Below, piece by piece: positions 10,933-22,142 of a DNA stretch of 64,000 bases (position 1 is its first letter; each line of letters begins with the position of its first letter). The notes under the pieces are model-generated. The model searched no databases, had not been told where the DNA came from, and saw only the letters and a list, made by a program, of their open reading frames with translations. Made by a program: the position numbers and the translations under genes. The DNA is from Aedes albopictus (Eukaryota > Arthropoda > Insecta > Diptera > Culicidae), in contig NC_085136.1 of the NCBI RefSeq assembly GCF_035046485.1, forward strand, positions 160,019,963 to 160,083,962, given 5' to 3'.

Positions 10933-13156
10933 CACAATGGGTCCACAGCCGCATTTACGAAGACAAAAATGTTTGTGTCTAGACCTTAAGTTTTTGGTAC
11001 ATGGTGTCTTTGGGAAATTTTCTTCATATTTTTGGACCTTTTTTCTCATCATTGTGAAATTAAAGTGGTCCCTCTAGTTTAGCTGATCCAAACATCTGCT
11101 TTTTAATAGTACATTGAGAATAGTAAGCTAGTCCCAAGTCCTATTCATTAGTTTCTTGTGCAATTTCGATTGCTCTGGTCAACGGAGTAGCAACTACGAA
11201 TTGTGCAGTCATCTATGCTCATGCTCATGCTCCAAAATCTGCTTTTTAATAGTTTTATGGACGCTTACAAAATGTGCTACAAAGTTATAAAAGAACTTAA
11301 TTGGAGCAAGTTTGCTGAAGAAGCCATTATTCTATCTCCTATGATTCCTAACTTATTTTTTTTTAATAACCATGTTAGGGTGATCCATGAAATTCAGTTT
11401 TCTTGCAATAACTTTAAATTCATTAATTTCTCGTAAAAACTTTGTTCCGAGCACTTTTAAAACTATCAGAGACGCATATATTTCCAAGTAGCTCAATATT
11501 CTATCTCTCATAGTTAAAAAGATATTGGCTTTTTTCTTCAGAAAACCACTTTTTTTCAAAAAGTCATATCTCAAAAAGGAGCTAATGGATTTGCCGAATT
11601 GCATTGAAAAGATCGTACTCTGTTCTATTGATGGTGAAAAAATTGTGAGTACTTTTTGTTTGACGCTTCTTATTGAATTTTAAAAATACGGTTTTTTACA
11701 TAGAAAATCAGTTGTTACTCTTAAAATCGACGAGATACAAACTTGGCATCTTCGACAATATTGTGAGTTTTTGGATGCTCTAAAAGTGCTCAGAACAAAG
11801 TATAGCGAAAAAATCAACGCATAAAATGATATTGAATAAAAACGGATTTTCATATGGAAAACAAAACATTTCAAGAAAATTCAAATCGTTTTTGTTAGAT
11901 AGATCGAAGTAGCCATGTCGAAAAAGTTTCAACTTGTTTATATTCTACATTCCGTCATTAGGGTGAATATATGACGAAGCCACAACTCAAATGTTCAAGA
12001 GCACAAATCTGAAGAACCAAATGTCGGTTTGCGCTGAAAAGTTGATCGATTAGTCGTCACCAGGGGGTAACCAATCGATCAACTTTTCAGTTTAAACCGA
12101 CATTCGGTTCTTCTGATTTGTGCTTTCGAAAATTCGAGGTGTGGCTTCGTTATATATTCACCTTAGACTCAGCTTAAAAAGTGATTTTGAGCAAATTTCC
12201 ATCAATTAAATTTAAATTTTATCTCTTTAATTCATGGATAGCAAAAATGTAAATCACTGGTAAATATTGATGTTAACATAAAAGCCTATCAAAGATACAT
12301 AATTCACGATATCTTACCAACATTGTGCCTTAATGGTGATGGTAGTATAAATAAACATTGGTTCTAAAATGAAATGGATGACCATTTATCAAGCAACTTT
12401 GATCTATCTAGCAAAGAAGAGTTAAATTTGCTTGAATTGTTTTGCTTTCCATATGAAAATCCGTTTTTATTCAATATAATTTTATGCGTTGATTTTTTCG
12501 CTCTATTTTGTTCTGAGCACTTTTAGAGCATCCAAAAACTCACAATATTGTCGAAGACGCCAAGTTTGTATCTCATCGATTTTAAGAGTTACAACTGATT
12601 TTCTTTGTAAGAAACCGTATTTTTTAAATTCAATAAGAAGCGTCAAACAATAAAAGGTACTCACAATTTGTTCACCATCAATAGAACAGAGTACGATCTT
12701 TTCAATGCAATTCAGCGACTCCTTTTTGAGATATAACTTTTTTTTTAAAGTGATTTTTTTGAAGAAAAAGCCAATATCTTTTTAATTATCGGTGATAGAA
12801 CATTTGAGCTCTTTGGAAAAAAATATGCGTCATTGATAATATTAAAAGTGCTCCGAACGAAGTTTTTACGAGAAACGAATGGATTGAAAGTTATTGCAAG
12901 AAAACTGAATTTCATGGATCACCCTAACATGATTCTTTTAAAAAATATAAGTTAGGAATCATAAGAGATAGAATAATGGTTTCCTTGGCAAACTTGCTCC
13001 AAATAAGTTCTTTTACAATTTTGTAGAACATTTCGTAAGCGTACATAAAACTATTAAACAGCGTAAAAAAAATTCCCAAAGACACCATGTACCTAAAACT
13101 TAAGGTTTAGGTACAAACATTTTTGTCTTCGTAAATACGGCTCTGGACCCATTGTG
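10933..13156. mobile_element. Long hairpin element with Transib-type ends
   Basis: Two inverted arms of about 1.0-1.1 kb meet at a short centre near 12060. The outer ends are CACAATGGGTCCACAGCCG at the left and the inverse of CACAATGGGTCCAGAGCCG at the right. CAATC is duplicated at 10928-10932 and 13157-13161. A CACAATG terminus with a 5-bp duplication is the published signature of Transib transposons, the relatives of RAG1 whose ends resemble the RSS heptamer. No transposase is encoded. The left arm is longer because of an internal insertion at about 11036-11230. Superfamily placement is inferred from ends and duplication length only. Confidence 0.75.
11094..11253. repeat. Short insertion with 17-23-bp flanking duplication
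   Basis: ATCTGCTTTTTAATAGT occurs at 11094-11110 and again at 11237-11253, enclosing about 120 bp. The enclosed unit (ctagtcccaag, ggagtagcaactacgaatt, tgctcatgctc) is absent from the right arm of the hairpin. It has a second, diverged copy at about 13366-13475 outside the hairpin. A long duplication of this kind fits a LINE-mobilised short retroelement, but there is no evident tRNA head or tail. Confidence 0.5.
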
Positions 13157-13161
13157 CAATC

Positions 13162-13734
13162 TAAATAAAATCTGCTTTAGCAACTACTTTTGTCCGCAGT
13201 CAAAGATGCGTGCGAGATGGTCGCCTAAAGAAGCATACCTGTTTCCAAATTTTCCATCTTAGTGCCCTTTGATAATTCTTGTAAAAAGGACGATGATTGC
13301 CAGGACATGACCGGCGCCGTTATTGACCTTGCTAAAGTGTTTCCGAACTGTGTACAGTGAGAGCGTTGTGCTAGTCCCAAGCTCCATTCATTGATTCACT
13401 GTGCAATTACGATCGCTCCGGCCAATCACGGAGTAGCAACTACGAATTCTGCGGCCATACATGCTCGCTCATGCTCAAACGTGTGCTCAAAGCACAATAT
13501 GGCCGAGAATGATTTCCTGGGCAGCATACCGGACTGCTCAAATCAACCATGGTCGGTGTGCAAATTAGAGTAAAGGGTAGGAAAGGATGACGAAATCAAG
13601 AGTGATTTGGCGAGCTTCGAACATCCCTAAAGTTAAAAAGAAGAAGCTGCTGCAACCTTACCGTTTATCGTTTGTCTTAGATTTGAATAGGGCGTACGTT
13701 CCACTTAATCACAGCAAATTAAAAAAAAAGACGG
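13162..13734. other. Unassigned DNA with second copy of the short 120-bp repeat
   Basis: The only identifiable content is the diverged repeat copy at about 13366-13475 (ctagtcccaagctccattca through ctcgctcatgctc). No gene is seen. Confidence 0.4.
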
Positions 13735-13855
13735 ACAACGTCTTCAGCTTTCGGCTGTACAGACTGTATTAAACTTAACACTATAGACAACAGACAAGCG
13801 GAGCATGCACCAGTGGAAACGGGGAAGAAACTATTCTCACGAAAAGTTTCAACAA
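13735..13855 (-). mobile_element. SINE 3' fragment
   Basis: It parallels 14160-14285 over about 120 bp (gtcttcagc, ggctgt-cagact, aaacttaacac, gcatg-accagtg, gaaactattctcacg). It is therefore a diverged, headless copy of the SINE listed next. Confidence 0.6.
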
Positions 13856-13957
13856 ATTACAAAAGCCAAACTGAATCCGAGCCCACACCATGATCATTCC
13901 TTTTTTCACAAACCATCTCTATTTCGGCTTAGATGCCAATTCGGCAGAATCATTGCC

Positions 13958-14031
13958 TGTTCTGTGGCTTAGTTGGTTAAAGCGCCGGTCTGCCGAATTC
14001 GGAGTCGTGAGTTCGAATCCCGCCAGATCGC
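13958..14031 (+). pseudogene. tRNA-Thr-like sequence, probably a pseudogene
   Basis: A perfect A box (TGGCTTAGTTGG) and a B-box match (GTTCGAATCC) are spaced as in a 74-nt tRNA, with a TTTTT terminator right after (14033-14037). The D stem pairs perfectly (GCTT/AAGC). The acceptor pairs with one mismatch plus a wobble, and the T stem has one mismatch. The anticodon stem pairs badly. The 5' half resembles tRNA-Thr(AGU), but position 34-36 would read GCC. It is most likely a dead tRNA copy or SINE head. Confidence 0.5.
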
Positions 14032-14154
14032 GTTTTTCCACAAATGTGTCTCTCAATTTGTTAATTAGCAACATTCTGTGCCTTCTAATTCTCATTTATC
14101 GCCACAATGATTAAATAGTACACTACTTATTTGATATTATGATTCATTTTTAAA

Positions 14155-14370
14155 ATCGTTGAAAAGACACGGATACTGTCTTCAGCCAGAGGCTGTTCAG
14201 ACTGAAACTTAACACCAGACAAGAGACATACGAAGCATGTACCAGTGTATACGAATATGAAACTATTCTCACGTAAAGTTTTATCGTCCGGAGCGGGAAT
14301 CGAACCCACACCCCACGGTATGGCGCGCCTAAAATCTTGGTGTCCCTAACCGCACGACTACGAGGCTCCA
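14155..14370 (-). mobile_element. tRNA-derived SINE
   Basis: Read on the minus strand it starts GGAGCCTCGTAGTCGTGCGG, has GTGGGTTCGATTCCCGCTCC as the B box, then an internal region ending near 14155. The long spacing between A and B regions implies a class II (Leu/Ser-like) tRNA ancestor. A headless second copy lies at 13735-13855. Confidence 0.65.
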
Positions 14371-14980
14371 ATTAAAAGTTAAAGTAATCAACGGATAATA
14401 TAAGTATACCCCCCCTCTCTTAAGCCATAAAATATCAAAACGTTAGTCTCTGCTACGTGGGAACAAGCCTGGCCAATTTTGTGCTATTGTGAGAACAATA
14501 TTACAGATACCAATTAAGCAGCGACATAAAGCTTCAGCTTGAGCTTGGCTAACCGCCCGTGAATGCTACTCCCGTATCGCCAGACCAGCTACATTCACAC
14601 AAGGACCAATGAGATATCGGGCCGTGGACTAAGCAGGCATCTTCAGCGTTTGTTGGAATGTTGATGAACTTCTAATTTAGGCGATAATGGCGTTACGTTG
14701 CAGGTCAATGTAGGGGGAAGGGGAAGGAAGTAATGATTACAATCGTTTGTATCCGCAGCAGACCGAATATACTTCTGCGTCTGCACAAATCCAAGCGGAT
14801 GTCGGAGTGTTGGTGGAATATGGTGGGATGGGCAAAGGGTTCACACATTGGTGCGTGGATGCCAGATGTGGATGGATTAGTGTATTTATTACTCTGAAGA
14901 TAATGTGGCACCATTCGCTTGATTGCATTACTCGTAGGCGATTGGCACTATGCTATGGCTTTTCCAACGCGTTTCTGTTC
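14371..14980. other. No recognisable gene
   Basis: Unassigned DNA. The opposing short frames around 14705-14983 are mirror readings of one segment and show no domain. Confidence 0.35.
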
Positions 14981-15110
14981 TAGCGAGGGCTATGAGCATG
15001 TGAATAAACATGAATTGGTAGAGAAGAGAAAGATAGAGAAAGTGCATAGAAAAATACAAAGTAGGAGGACGGGCCAGGGATTGAACCTAGGACCTTCTGC
15101 ATAGCCGGTT
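14981..15110 (-). mobile_element. SINE fragment (second family)
   Basis: The minus strand reads GGTTCAATCCCTGGCCCGTC (B-box-like), then cctcctactttgta, a CT-rich tract, and a tail with gaa-cagaaacg. The same order occurs on the plus strand at 47060-47215, which shows this is a dispersed family. Confidence 0.6.
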
Positions 15111-15259
15111 CTGATTCTGACACTTTCAAAAGGTCAATTAGACCTGACAACAGAATGGAAATGATAAATGAATGATCGTGGGTGTGGCTATGTTAAACTC
15201 CAATTTTAGTTGGGGTCTTTACTGGTTGCAAATTACCTCGATTTCTTAGGGTGTCTTTA

Positions 15260-17060
15260 GGCCCGGATTAAGGATTGTGAGGGGCCGGGACCCCCAGTGC
15301 TTAGCTGGAAGGTACCGAGCGTCTGTTCCCAAGTCGGTGCGGCTCAAACAGCGTCTGCTCTAGCATCCAGCGGCCGAGTATGAAATGCTCAGGTGGCAGC
15401 CCCACCACAGTGAATAGGGGACCTTAGGCCAACAACCTACTGTTTCCGAAACCAAAAAAACGTTACAGAAACCGATAATGAAACATTACGAACTGATTCA
15501 ACGGTAACGACTTTTAGCGCGAAACAACGGACAAGAATTGAAGCCTGCTACCCTAGGCTGGCAGGGTGGTAAACTGACACAACTAGCCCATGAGGCATGC
15601 CGTATGAAACTTGAGATCCTAGGACTGAGCGAAGTCCGTTGGCCGAACTTTGGCGAAGATTGGCGTCGGGCCAAATTCTGTTATACTCTGGCCTACAATG
15701 TGAGCACGCCACCGTGGGATTGGTTTCCTGCTCAGCGCTCAAGCCCACGCTGCACTCATTAAGTGGGAACCTATAAATCAGATAATAATTGTAGCCAAAT
15801 GCAGAACACGAATTCGAAATCTTATTGTGATCCAATTTGGATTCAATGTTACGCACCAACCGATGCTGCCGGATTGCTGTGCAAAGAGAACTTTTACAGT
15901 CAACTGAATGCTGTAGTGAATAAGATTCCAAAAGGTGATATCAAGATCCTCATGGGCGTCTTTAACACGTCTTTAACTCGGACTATGAGCACGTCATGGT
16001 ACGCCATGGTCTCGGAGAAATGAGCGAGAACGGTAAGCTGTTTGCAGAGTTTTGTGGCAACAATGACATGGTGATTGGGAGATCGGTCTTTCTCCATCGA
16101 CCAATGTACAAAGTGACATGGGTTTCCAGTGATGGCGTCACGGAAAATCAAAATCGACCACATCTGTATCAGCTGGAAAAAGAGAAGGAGTCTTTTTGAT
16201 GTGCGGAACAAACGTAGCGCCAACATTGCGTCCGACCATCATGTCCTAATCGGCGAGATCCGGCTGCGCATTGCGAGGGTCCATCAACAGGAGGAGAAAA
16301 TCGAGCGCCGGTTTAACACACGCCAACGCTGCAATCAAAAGGTCCTTCGTCAAGGAGCTAGAGCATCGTGCTGCGGATATTCCGGAAGGTGGAAGTGCAA
16401 AAGAATAATGGAGCGCCATCAAGAATGCCTTCATCGCCACCGGCGAGAATAATTTGGGTGAACTACGCACCCGGAGAAAGCAGTGGATCACAGATGACAC
16501 CTGGAGGAAACTAGAGGAGCGAAGGAACGCCAAAGCCGCGATAGCGCGAGTGAAAACACGAGGAGCCAAAGCCGTAGCCCGTCAGTGCTGTTCGGCTCTC
16601 GAGAAGGAAGTAAAGCGACAAAAGCAGCTAAATGGCGGCCGATGGTGACCCCAAGATCGACATAGGTGCATGGATCAAGAAGGCGGCGGCTACCTTTGAA
16701 AGTTTAGGAAATGTATGGAAAACAGTTCAATTAGTCGACGCAAAAAAATCCGAATTTTCAACTCGAACGTGAAATTTGAGCTGCTGTACGCTAGTTAAAC
16801 TTGGTGTGTATCAGCGGAGAACACTCAACGGCTGCAAGTCTTCATCAGTAGATGCCTGTGGTACATAATTCGTACATGGTGGCCTCACAATTGGATATCC
16901 AACGTGGAACTCCATCGTCAATGTTATCAAAAGCCGATAACGTCAGAAATTCGGTAGCGAAAGTGGAGGTGGGTCGGCCACACTCTACGCAGGAGGGCTG
17001 GCAATCGCCCAGGATGAATTTCTTTCAATTCGGGTGCTCTGGACTGAAAGTAGGTAATGA
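15260..17060 (+). pseudogene. APE-type non-LTR retrotransposon, internally deleted
   Basis: A 5' leader (15260-15500) is followed by an endonuclease. Visible parts are MKLEILGLSEVRWPNFGE near 15605, SYCDPIWIQCYAPTDAAG near 15820, FYSQLNAVVNKIPKGDIK near 15892, and HVMVRHGLGEMSENGKLF near 15992. KVTWVSSDGVTENQ follows near 16110, then a linker with RRKQWITDDTWRKLEERR near 16470. The RT palm is missing. At about 16670 the sequence jumps to the C-terminal region (AAATFESLGNVWKTVQL; RCLWYIIRTWWPHN). Several frameshifts are present. It resembles proteins annotated as craniofacial development protein 2-like, which are LINE endonucleases. The clade is not assigned. A second copy lies at 18.7-21.9 kb. 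Confidence 0.75.
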
Positions 17061-18690
17061 TGTCTAAATGGTGGGGGCCCTACTCCATGCATCCTTTTTA
17101 ACCATTTTGAACAGAAAGTTTCCAGTTTTACCTGCACATTTTCTATAAAATATGGTACTAATGGGTAACATTAAACATTTTCATGAAACATATGTTCATG
17201 CTTTATTAAGCGCTTTTTAATTTTGAAATTAAATGCTCCATTTGCAATTTGCTATGGTCGCAAATACCTTTTGTCAACTGTAACCCGCCATTGAACGGCA
17301 AAGCCGAAATGTCAGCAAAAATAGGTTAACCATTCATTCGTCACATTCATGTTTTCTAGCATAGGAAAATGACCAAACACCGACTGTTGAATAGGCAGCT
17401 ACGTTCCACTTGCGTTCTTTCAGAACAAGCATTAACATCCGCAGCGTGGTTTCACACATTGAAACGCTACCTGGCATACGCGTTTTATATTGCGGCTCAG
17501 CTGGGATGGGACATAAAACTGCGGTCGATACCTCTCTATATAGCCCCTGGAACAAGCGTTTCCCAGGCGGGCGGTCGGTCGCAAGCTTGATTACGTTCCC
17601 CATGTGGTGATGCTATGTGTGTAGGGTTCTTTTTGCTCCAATAATAACATATGTAGAACAGGGAGTGGATGGATGGGCCTCCTATAATGTGAATCCAGCT
17701 TTGCGACACACGTTACTCAATAGCAGAGCGTGCGATTATTCAATGTGCTTTACGGGATGTGTGGTGAAATATTGGGATTAATATTGCATAATTCATAAAA
17801 TAGAAGGATTTGTATGAAATATTCAAAAGTTGGAAACTAAGTGAGAAAAGAAAAATTTTACTAAACTGTGAAACATATTTCAGTTTAAGAAAAACAAGTC
17901 AAAGAATGTGAAAAAATAAAACTGAAATCAGTGCACTAAAAAAAACAAAATACTTTCATAAAATTGCTTCAATTGACATTAGATTTGACCATACACGTTT
18001 TGCAACAAATGCGAATTTCCATTGTCATATCGTAGTCCCCCATCCGCATCGAGTGCTTGGCCATCTGTTCGATTCCATCCATTGGCGCGTAGTCGTCGTC
18101 GTCGAGTAGTAGAATACGTCAAGAACTCCACTCCACAACAACGGTCGGCATTCTCTATCGGGCACAAGCCGTGATGCACCCATAAATATATACGCCCCTC
18201 CGTCTACCTAACCATAACGCACGGTATCCACCACAACGACGACGACGACGACGACGATAGATTGACTGAGGCAGTTGAGCTAATTGATAAATTATTCAAA
18301 CAATACAATTTTCCATACGCGCGCAGTACTGGCATCAAGGCGTTCGATCGCTGCTGACGTTGCCTGCTATACCGGCTGGTGCTTGCTATCAATCCATCCA
18401 TCCGCAGTAGGTCGCGCGCGCCACTTCGCAATCACCCAATTTGGCCAGATAAATTTATGCATTTGACAGCAGTGCGGGGGCGGAGGAGGCGGCCACATAT
18501 ACGAGCTTCCCTCCGCTTTTGATACTGATGAATCAGTAAGGATTACACAGTGATTGGAAATGTCTCATTTCAATTAATGACTCTCTTTGGCATTGATTTG
18601 TCATATTTGAGTCATATGTATGTTTGAGAAGGTGTTACGACACCACGGTTAATCATAAGAACAGATTGTAACAGCACGAATATCTTTCTA
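17061..18690. other. No recognisable gene; short CGA/ACG microsatellite
   Basis: There is no supported coding region. A trinucleotide run (ACG)n at about 18234-18257 is the only repeat. The 17300-17620 and 17990-18540 parts are GC-richer than their surroundings and could be conserved non-coding DNA. Confidence 0.4.
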
Positions 18691-19058
18691 ACTGCAGCTA
18701 GATTGAGGGGATACATCCCGAGCGTCTGTTCACCAAGAAGGTGCGACTCAAACAGCGTCGTCTGTACTTAAATCCATCGATTCAATATGAAATGCTCCTC
18801 GACCGGAAGCTATACCTAAGATGGCACTCAATGCCAGTGGCAGACTCATCATGGTGAATAGGTGACTTAAGACCAACAACCTAATGTCCCCGAGTCTCTA
18901 CAAACCGTTCAAGAAACCAACAGAGAAAAATCACGAACTGATTTAACCCTTTGAAGCCGAAATTTTTCCAAGCGATATTTTGAAGTTTTTTTTACGTTTT
19001 TCTGTAGCTTTGGTGGTCAATAGTATAAAAACGGTAGAATATCATGCAGAATATTTTT

Positions 19059-19485
19059 CTGGATATCCTAGGTCATCCAAACTATTCTTGAGTTTAGATC
19101 CTTAAGTCTACGGGTGTAACGGCAACTTCTTTCATTATACAAAGCTACTATTTGTAATCTACCATGTCCAGTAAGTTTCCTGAAAGTTCAATAGACAGTA
19201 TCAGATCAGTCGGGATATCCTAGGTCATCCAAACTGTTCTTGAGTTTAGATCCTAAAGCCTACGAGTGTAACGGTAACTTCTTTCATTATACAAAGTTAC
19301 GATTTGTAATCTATCATGTCTAGTTAGTCTTCTGAAAGGTTAATAGACAATATCAAAACAGTCGGGTTATCCTAGATTATCCAAACTATTCTTGAGTTTA
19401 GATCTTAAAGTCTACGGGTATAACGGTAGCTTCTTTTATTGAAAACTACGATTTGTAATCTATCATGTCCAGCAAGTCTTCTGAA

Positions 19486-19487
<2 letters not shown>
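19059..19487. repeat. About 152-bp tandem repeat, three copies
   Basis: Units start near 19059, 19211 and 19365, each with tatcctaggtcatccaaact, gagtttagatcct and tctacgggtgtaacgg. The third is cut by a poly(T) run. A related phrase (ccaaactattctggaatta) recurs outside the element at 22465 and 22796. Confidence 0.75.
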
Positions 19488-19544
<57 letters not shown>

Positions 19545-19821
19545 GGGTGTACAGAAGCACTGCACTTTTTGTACTCTAATGAACGTAATGTTCCTCTAAA
19601 GAGACAAAAAGCACTGTGAGGGTTGTTGTTGTGGTGTTACAATGACTGTTTAAATAGTAGTAAGCTATAGCTTTTCCTTCCTAAAGATACCTGTCTAGAT
19701 TGTTGTTTACATACCTTTTCAAGTTTTTCTTAAATATAACTACAGATTCAGAATTTCTTACAGTAATGGGCAAATTATTATAAATGCGAGGTCCAATTGC
19801 TGTGAACCTTACAGTATGCGA
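19488..19821 (-). mobile_element. 5'-truncated LINE: RT C-terminus, 3' UTR and poly(A)
   Basis: The minus strand from 19815 to 19681 encodes about 42 residues ending in a stop: AIGPRIYNNLPITVRN, then SVVIFKKNLKRYV. This is the typical C-terminal tail of CR1/L2/Jockey-like reverse transcriptases. The 3' UTR follows, then a 54-base poly(A), seen as T at 19488-19541. It inserted into the tandem repeats inside the piggyBac-type element. The 5' limit is unclear; gcgaggtccaattgctgtga is duplicated at 19779 and 19817. Confidence 0.7.
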
Positions 19822-20159
19822 GGTCCAATTGCTGTGAAGTTACAGTAGTTGTTTTTTATCAACTAATTTTCATAACAGTAAGGAAGCCCATATAATATTC
19901 CAAAAATATATAACAACCCTTTTTGTTCCTCTAACAACTTTTAAAAGTACAGTGGATTATGTAACACTACTTAGCGTCGTGGCAAAAGCTATTATCACAA
20001 GTGTAGTCCTGAAGCTATTGTCTCCGGAGTAGTGTTTTTGATCTGAAATATCTTAAAACTATCTTGAAATGACTCATGATATGTCAGGAGGATTACAGAT
20101 TATAGTTTAAAGTGCATTGTGGAAATACCTACTGCTACTATCAAGAGCTAAACTTCAGG

Positions 20160-21290
20160 ATAGATTGGACGACCCTCAATGTCGCAAAGGTTCATAATAA
20201 TATATAGTAGACTTCAGGTTGGTCCAGCAATCGCGACTGATTGTGAAATGTTACTCGGTATGTCAGATATAGCTTATGTAACGAGTGTAGACCTAAAGTT
20301 CTGAACTCAAAGATAGTTTGGCTTACCTGGAACATTCGCATAGTGTATTTAAATGACATTTGAGATTTCAAGAGCTTCACGGATCTCAGCAGATTATGCT
20401 GTGCTATTATTTATGGTGAAAACACATAGTTTTTCTTGTAGATTTGAAGGACTTCATTATAGAACAGTTTGGACGAACACGAATGTCCCAAAGATTTATA
20501 ATACGCTAGTAGACTTCAGGTTGCAGTAACTGCGATTGATCATGCAGCGTTACTCAGTATAACAGCACTATAATAGCAATGCTATTATTAATGGCGAAAA
20601 CACATAAAGTTTTTGTTGTAGATTTGAAGGACTTCATTATAGAACAGTTTGGACGAACCTGAATGTCCCAAAGGTTTATAATAAGCTAGTAGACTTCAGA
20701 TTGCTGCAGTAACTTCGGTTGATTATGCAGCGTTACTCAATATAACAGATATGGATACTGTTACGAGTGTAGCCCTGAAGTCCTGAATTCTAGTTTGGCT
20801 GACGTGGAATATCCCTGTAGTGTCTCTAAATGACATATGAGATATCAAGTGCTTCGCGGATTCCAGCAGATTATGAAATACTATTATTTATGGCAAAAAC
20901 ACATAAAGTTTTTCTTGTAGATTAGAAGGACTTCATTATAGTACAGTTTGGACGAACCTCGAACGAATGTCCCAAAGGTCTATAATAAAAAAAAAAAAGT
21001 AGACTTCAGATTGGTCCAGTAACCACGGATAAATATGCAACGTTACTCAGTAAAGCAGATATGGCTATTGTTACGAGTGTAGACCTGAAGTCCTGAACAT
21101 CAAGGTAGTTTGGCTGACCTGGAATATCCCTGTAGTGTCTCTAAATGTCATTGAAGATGTCAATAGCTTCGCGGATCCCAGTAGTTTATGCAATGCTATT
21201 ATTTGTGGCGAAAATACATAAAATTATTCTTGTAGATTTAAAGGACTTAACTATAGGACAGTATGGAACACCTAGAACATCCCAGAATAT
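20160..21290. repeat. About 300-bp tandem repeat, four copies
   Basis: Units begin with a ttggacgaac...aatgtcccaaagg phrase near 20165, 20470, 20648 and 20948. Spacings are about 305, 178 (internally deleted) and 300. Each contains tagacttcag, a cgagtgtag-cctgaagt phrase and aaaacacataaagtttt. Confidence 0.75.
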
Positions 21291-21944
21291 AAAACACCTT
21301 TTGATATTCTTGACGAAGTCTAAATGAATACATATAAACGTAATCCACATCCATGTTCAGCTTTTAGAACAACTGGTATGCCATTCATTTCGTTTTTCCA
21401 AATTTCATCGTGTTCAGGGCTCAATTTGCAGAGACTTTGCCGAAGACAGTATTTTGTTTTATCGAATGGGTGAATTTATACAGTCGTTTCTATGTTGGGG
21501 TCATATTCCAATTTTATGACCCCTCCGGCTCCAAAGGGTTAACGGCATCGACTTTAAGCATGAAACAACGGACAAGAATTGGAACATGGAATGCAGCAAG
21601 GCTAGCTCAGCTCTAGACAAACTAGCACAGCTCGCCATGCAAGGCGCGGCGCATGAAGCTTGAAATTCTGGGACAAAATTAAGTCCGCTTGCCTTACTTT
21701 GGAAAACACAAGCTACCGATGGGACAGGTATTGTTTCATTCCGGAATTCAAGGCGTCAACGATGCCCAACACAGGAGGAGTTGGTTTCCTACTTAGCGTC
21801 CAGGCTCAGGTGGCGCTTATCAAGTGGGAGCCAAATAACCCATAAACACCTGGGACGATCTACTTTTGGGTAAAAATGCTCAACCAAATTTTAAATACGA
21901 TGAATGATCACAGAACATAGTCTACGGTACTCAAAAATGCTTAA

Positions 21945-22138
21945 GGACAAGGTATTTGGAGCACATAGCTCAAAATTTCTAGAGCACCGTTTTTTAAAAC
22001 CGTTTAACGGATATGGCTGAAAATGCATCATGCTCAGTGATTGTCAACAGGGTGATGCATTTTCATCCAAATCCGTTTAACCTTTCTAAAAAACGGTGCT
22101 CTAGAAAATTTGAGCTATGTACTCCAAATACCTTGTCC
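21945..22138. mobile_element. 194-bp hairpin MITE with TTAA duplication
   Basis: The arms of about 90 bp (GGACAAGGTATTTGGAG outward-in) are near-perfect inverses around a short centre at about 22040. TTAA lies at 21941-21944 and 22139-22142. There is no coding capacity, and the RNA would fold into a long stem. Confidence 0.85.
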
Positions 22139-22142
22139 TTAA

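Larger units (their letters stand above)
18947..21538. mobile_element. piggyBac-type non-autonomous element, TTAA target duplication
   Basis: The 2592-bp element begins CCCTTTGAAGCCGA and ends with the inverse of CCCTTTGGAGCCGG, flanked by TTAA at 18943-18946 and 21539-21542. CCCTTT ends at a TTAA duplication are characteristic of piggyBac superfamily elements. The interior has two sets of tandem repeats and a LINE tail, but no transposase. The boundaries are confirmed because the LINE leader is continuous across them. Confidence 0.85.
18695..21860 (+). pseudogene. Second copy of the 15-kb LINE, split by a TTAA element
   Basis: 18695-18946 matches the leader of the 15.3-kb copy (gagcgtctgtt, gcgactcaaacagcgtc, gaccaacaacct, acgaactgattta). 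The match resumes at 21543 with cggcatcgactttaagcatg and MKQRTRIGTWNAARL, then a degraded GVGFLLSVQAQVALIKWEP near 21778. The copy is thus one LINE 5' end cut by a 2.6-kb insertion. It is 5' end only and not functional. Confidence 0.75.
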
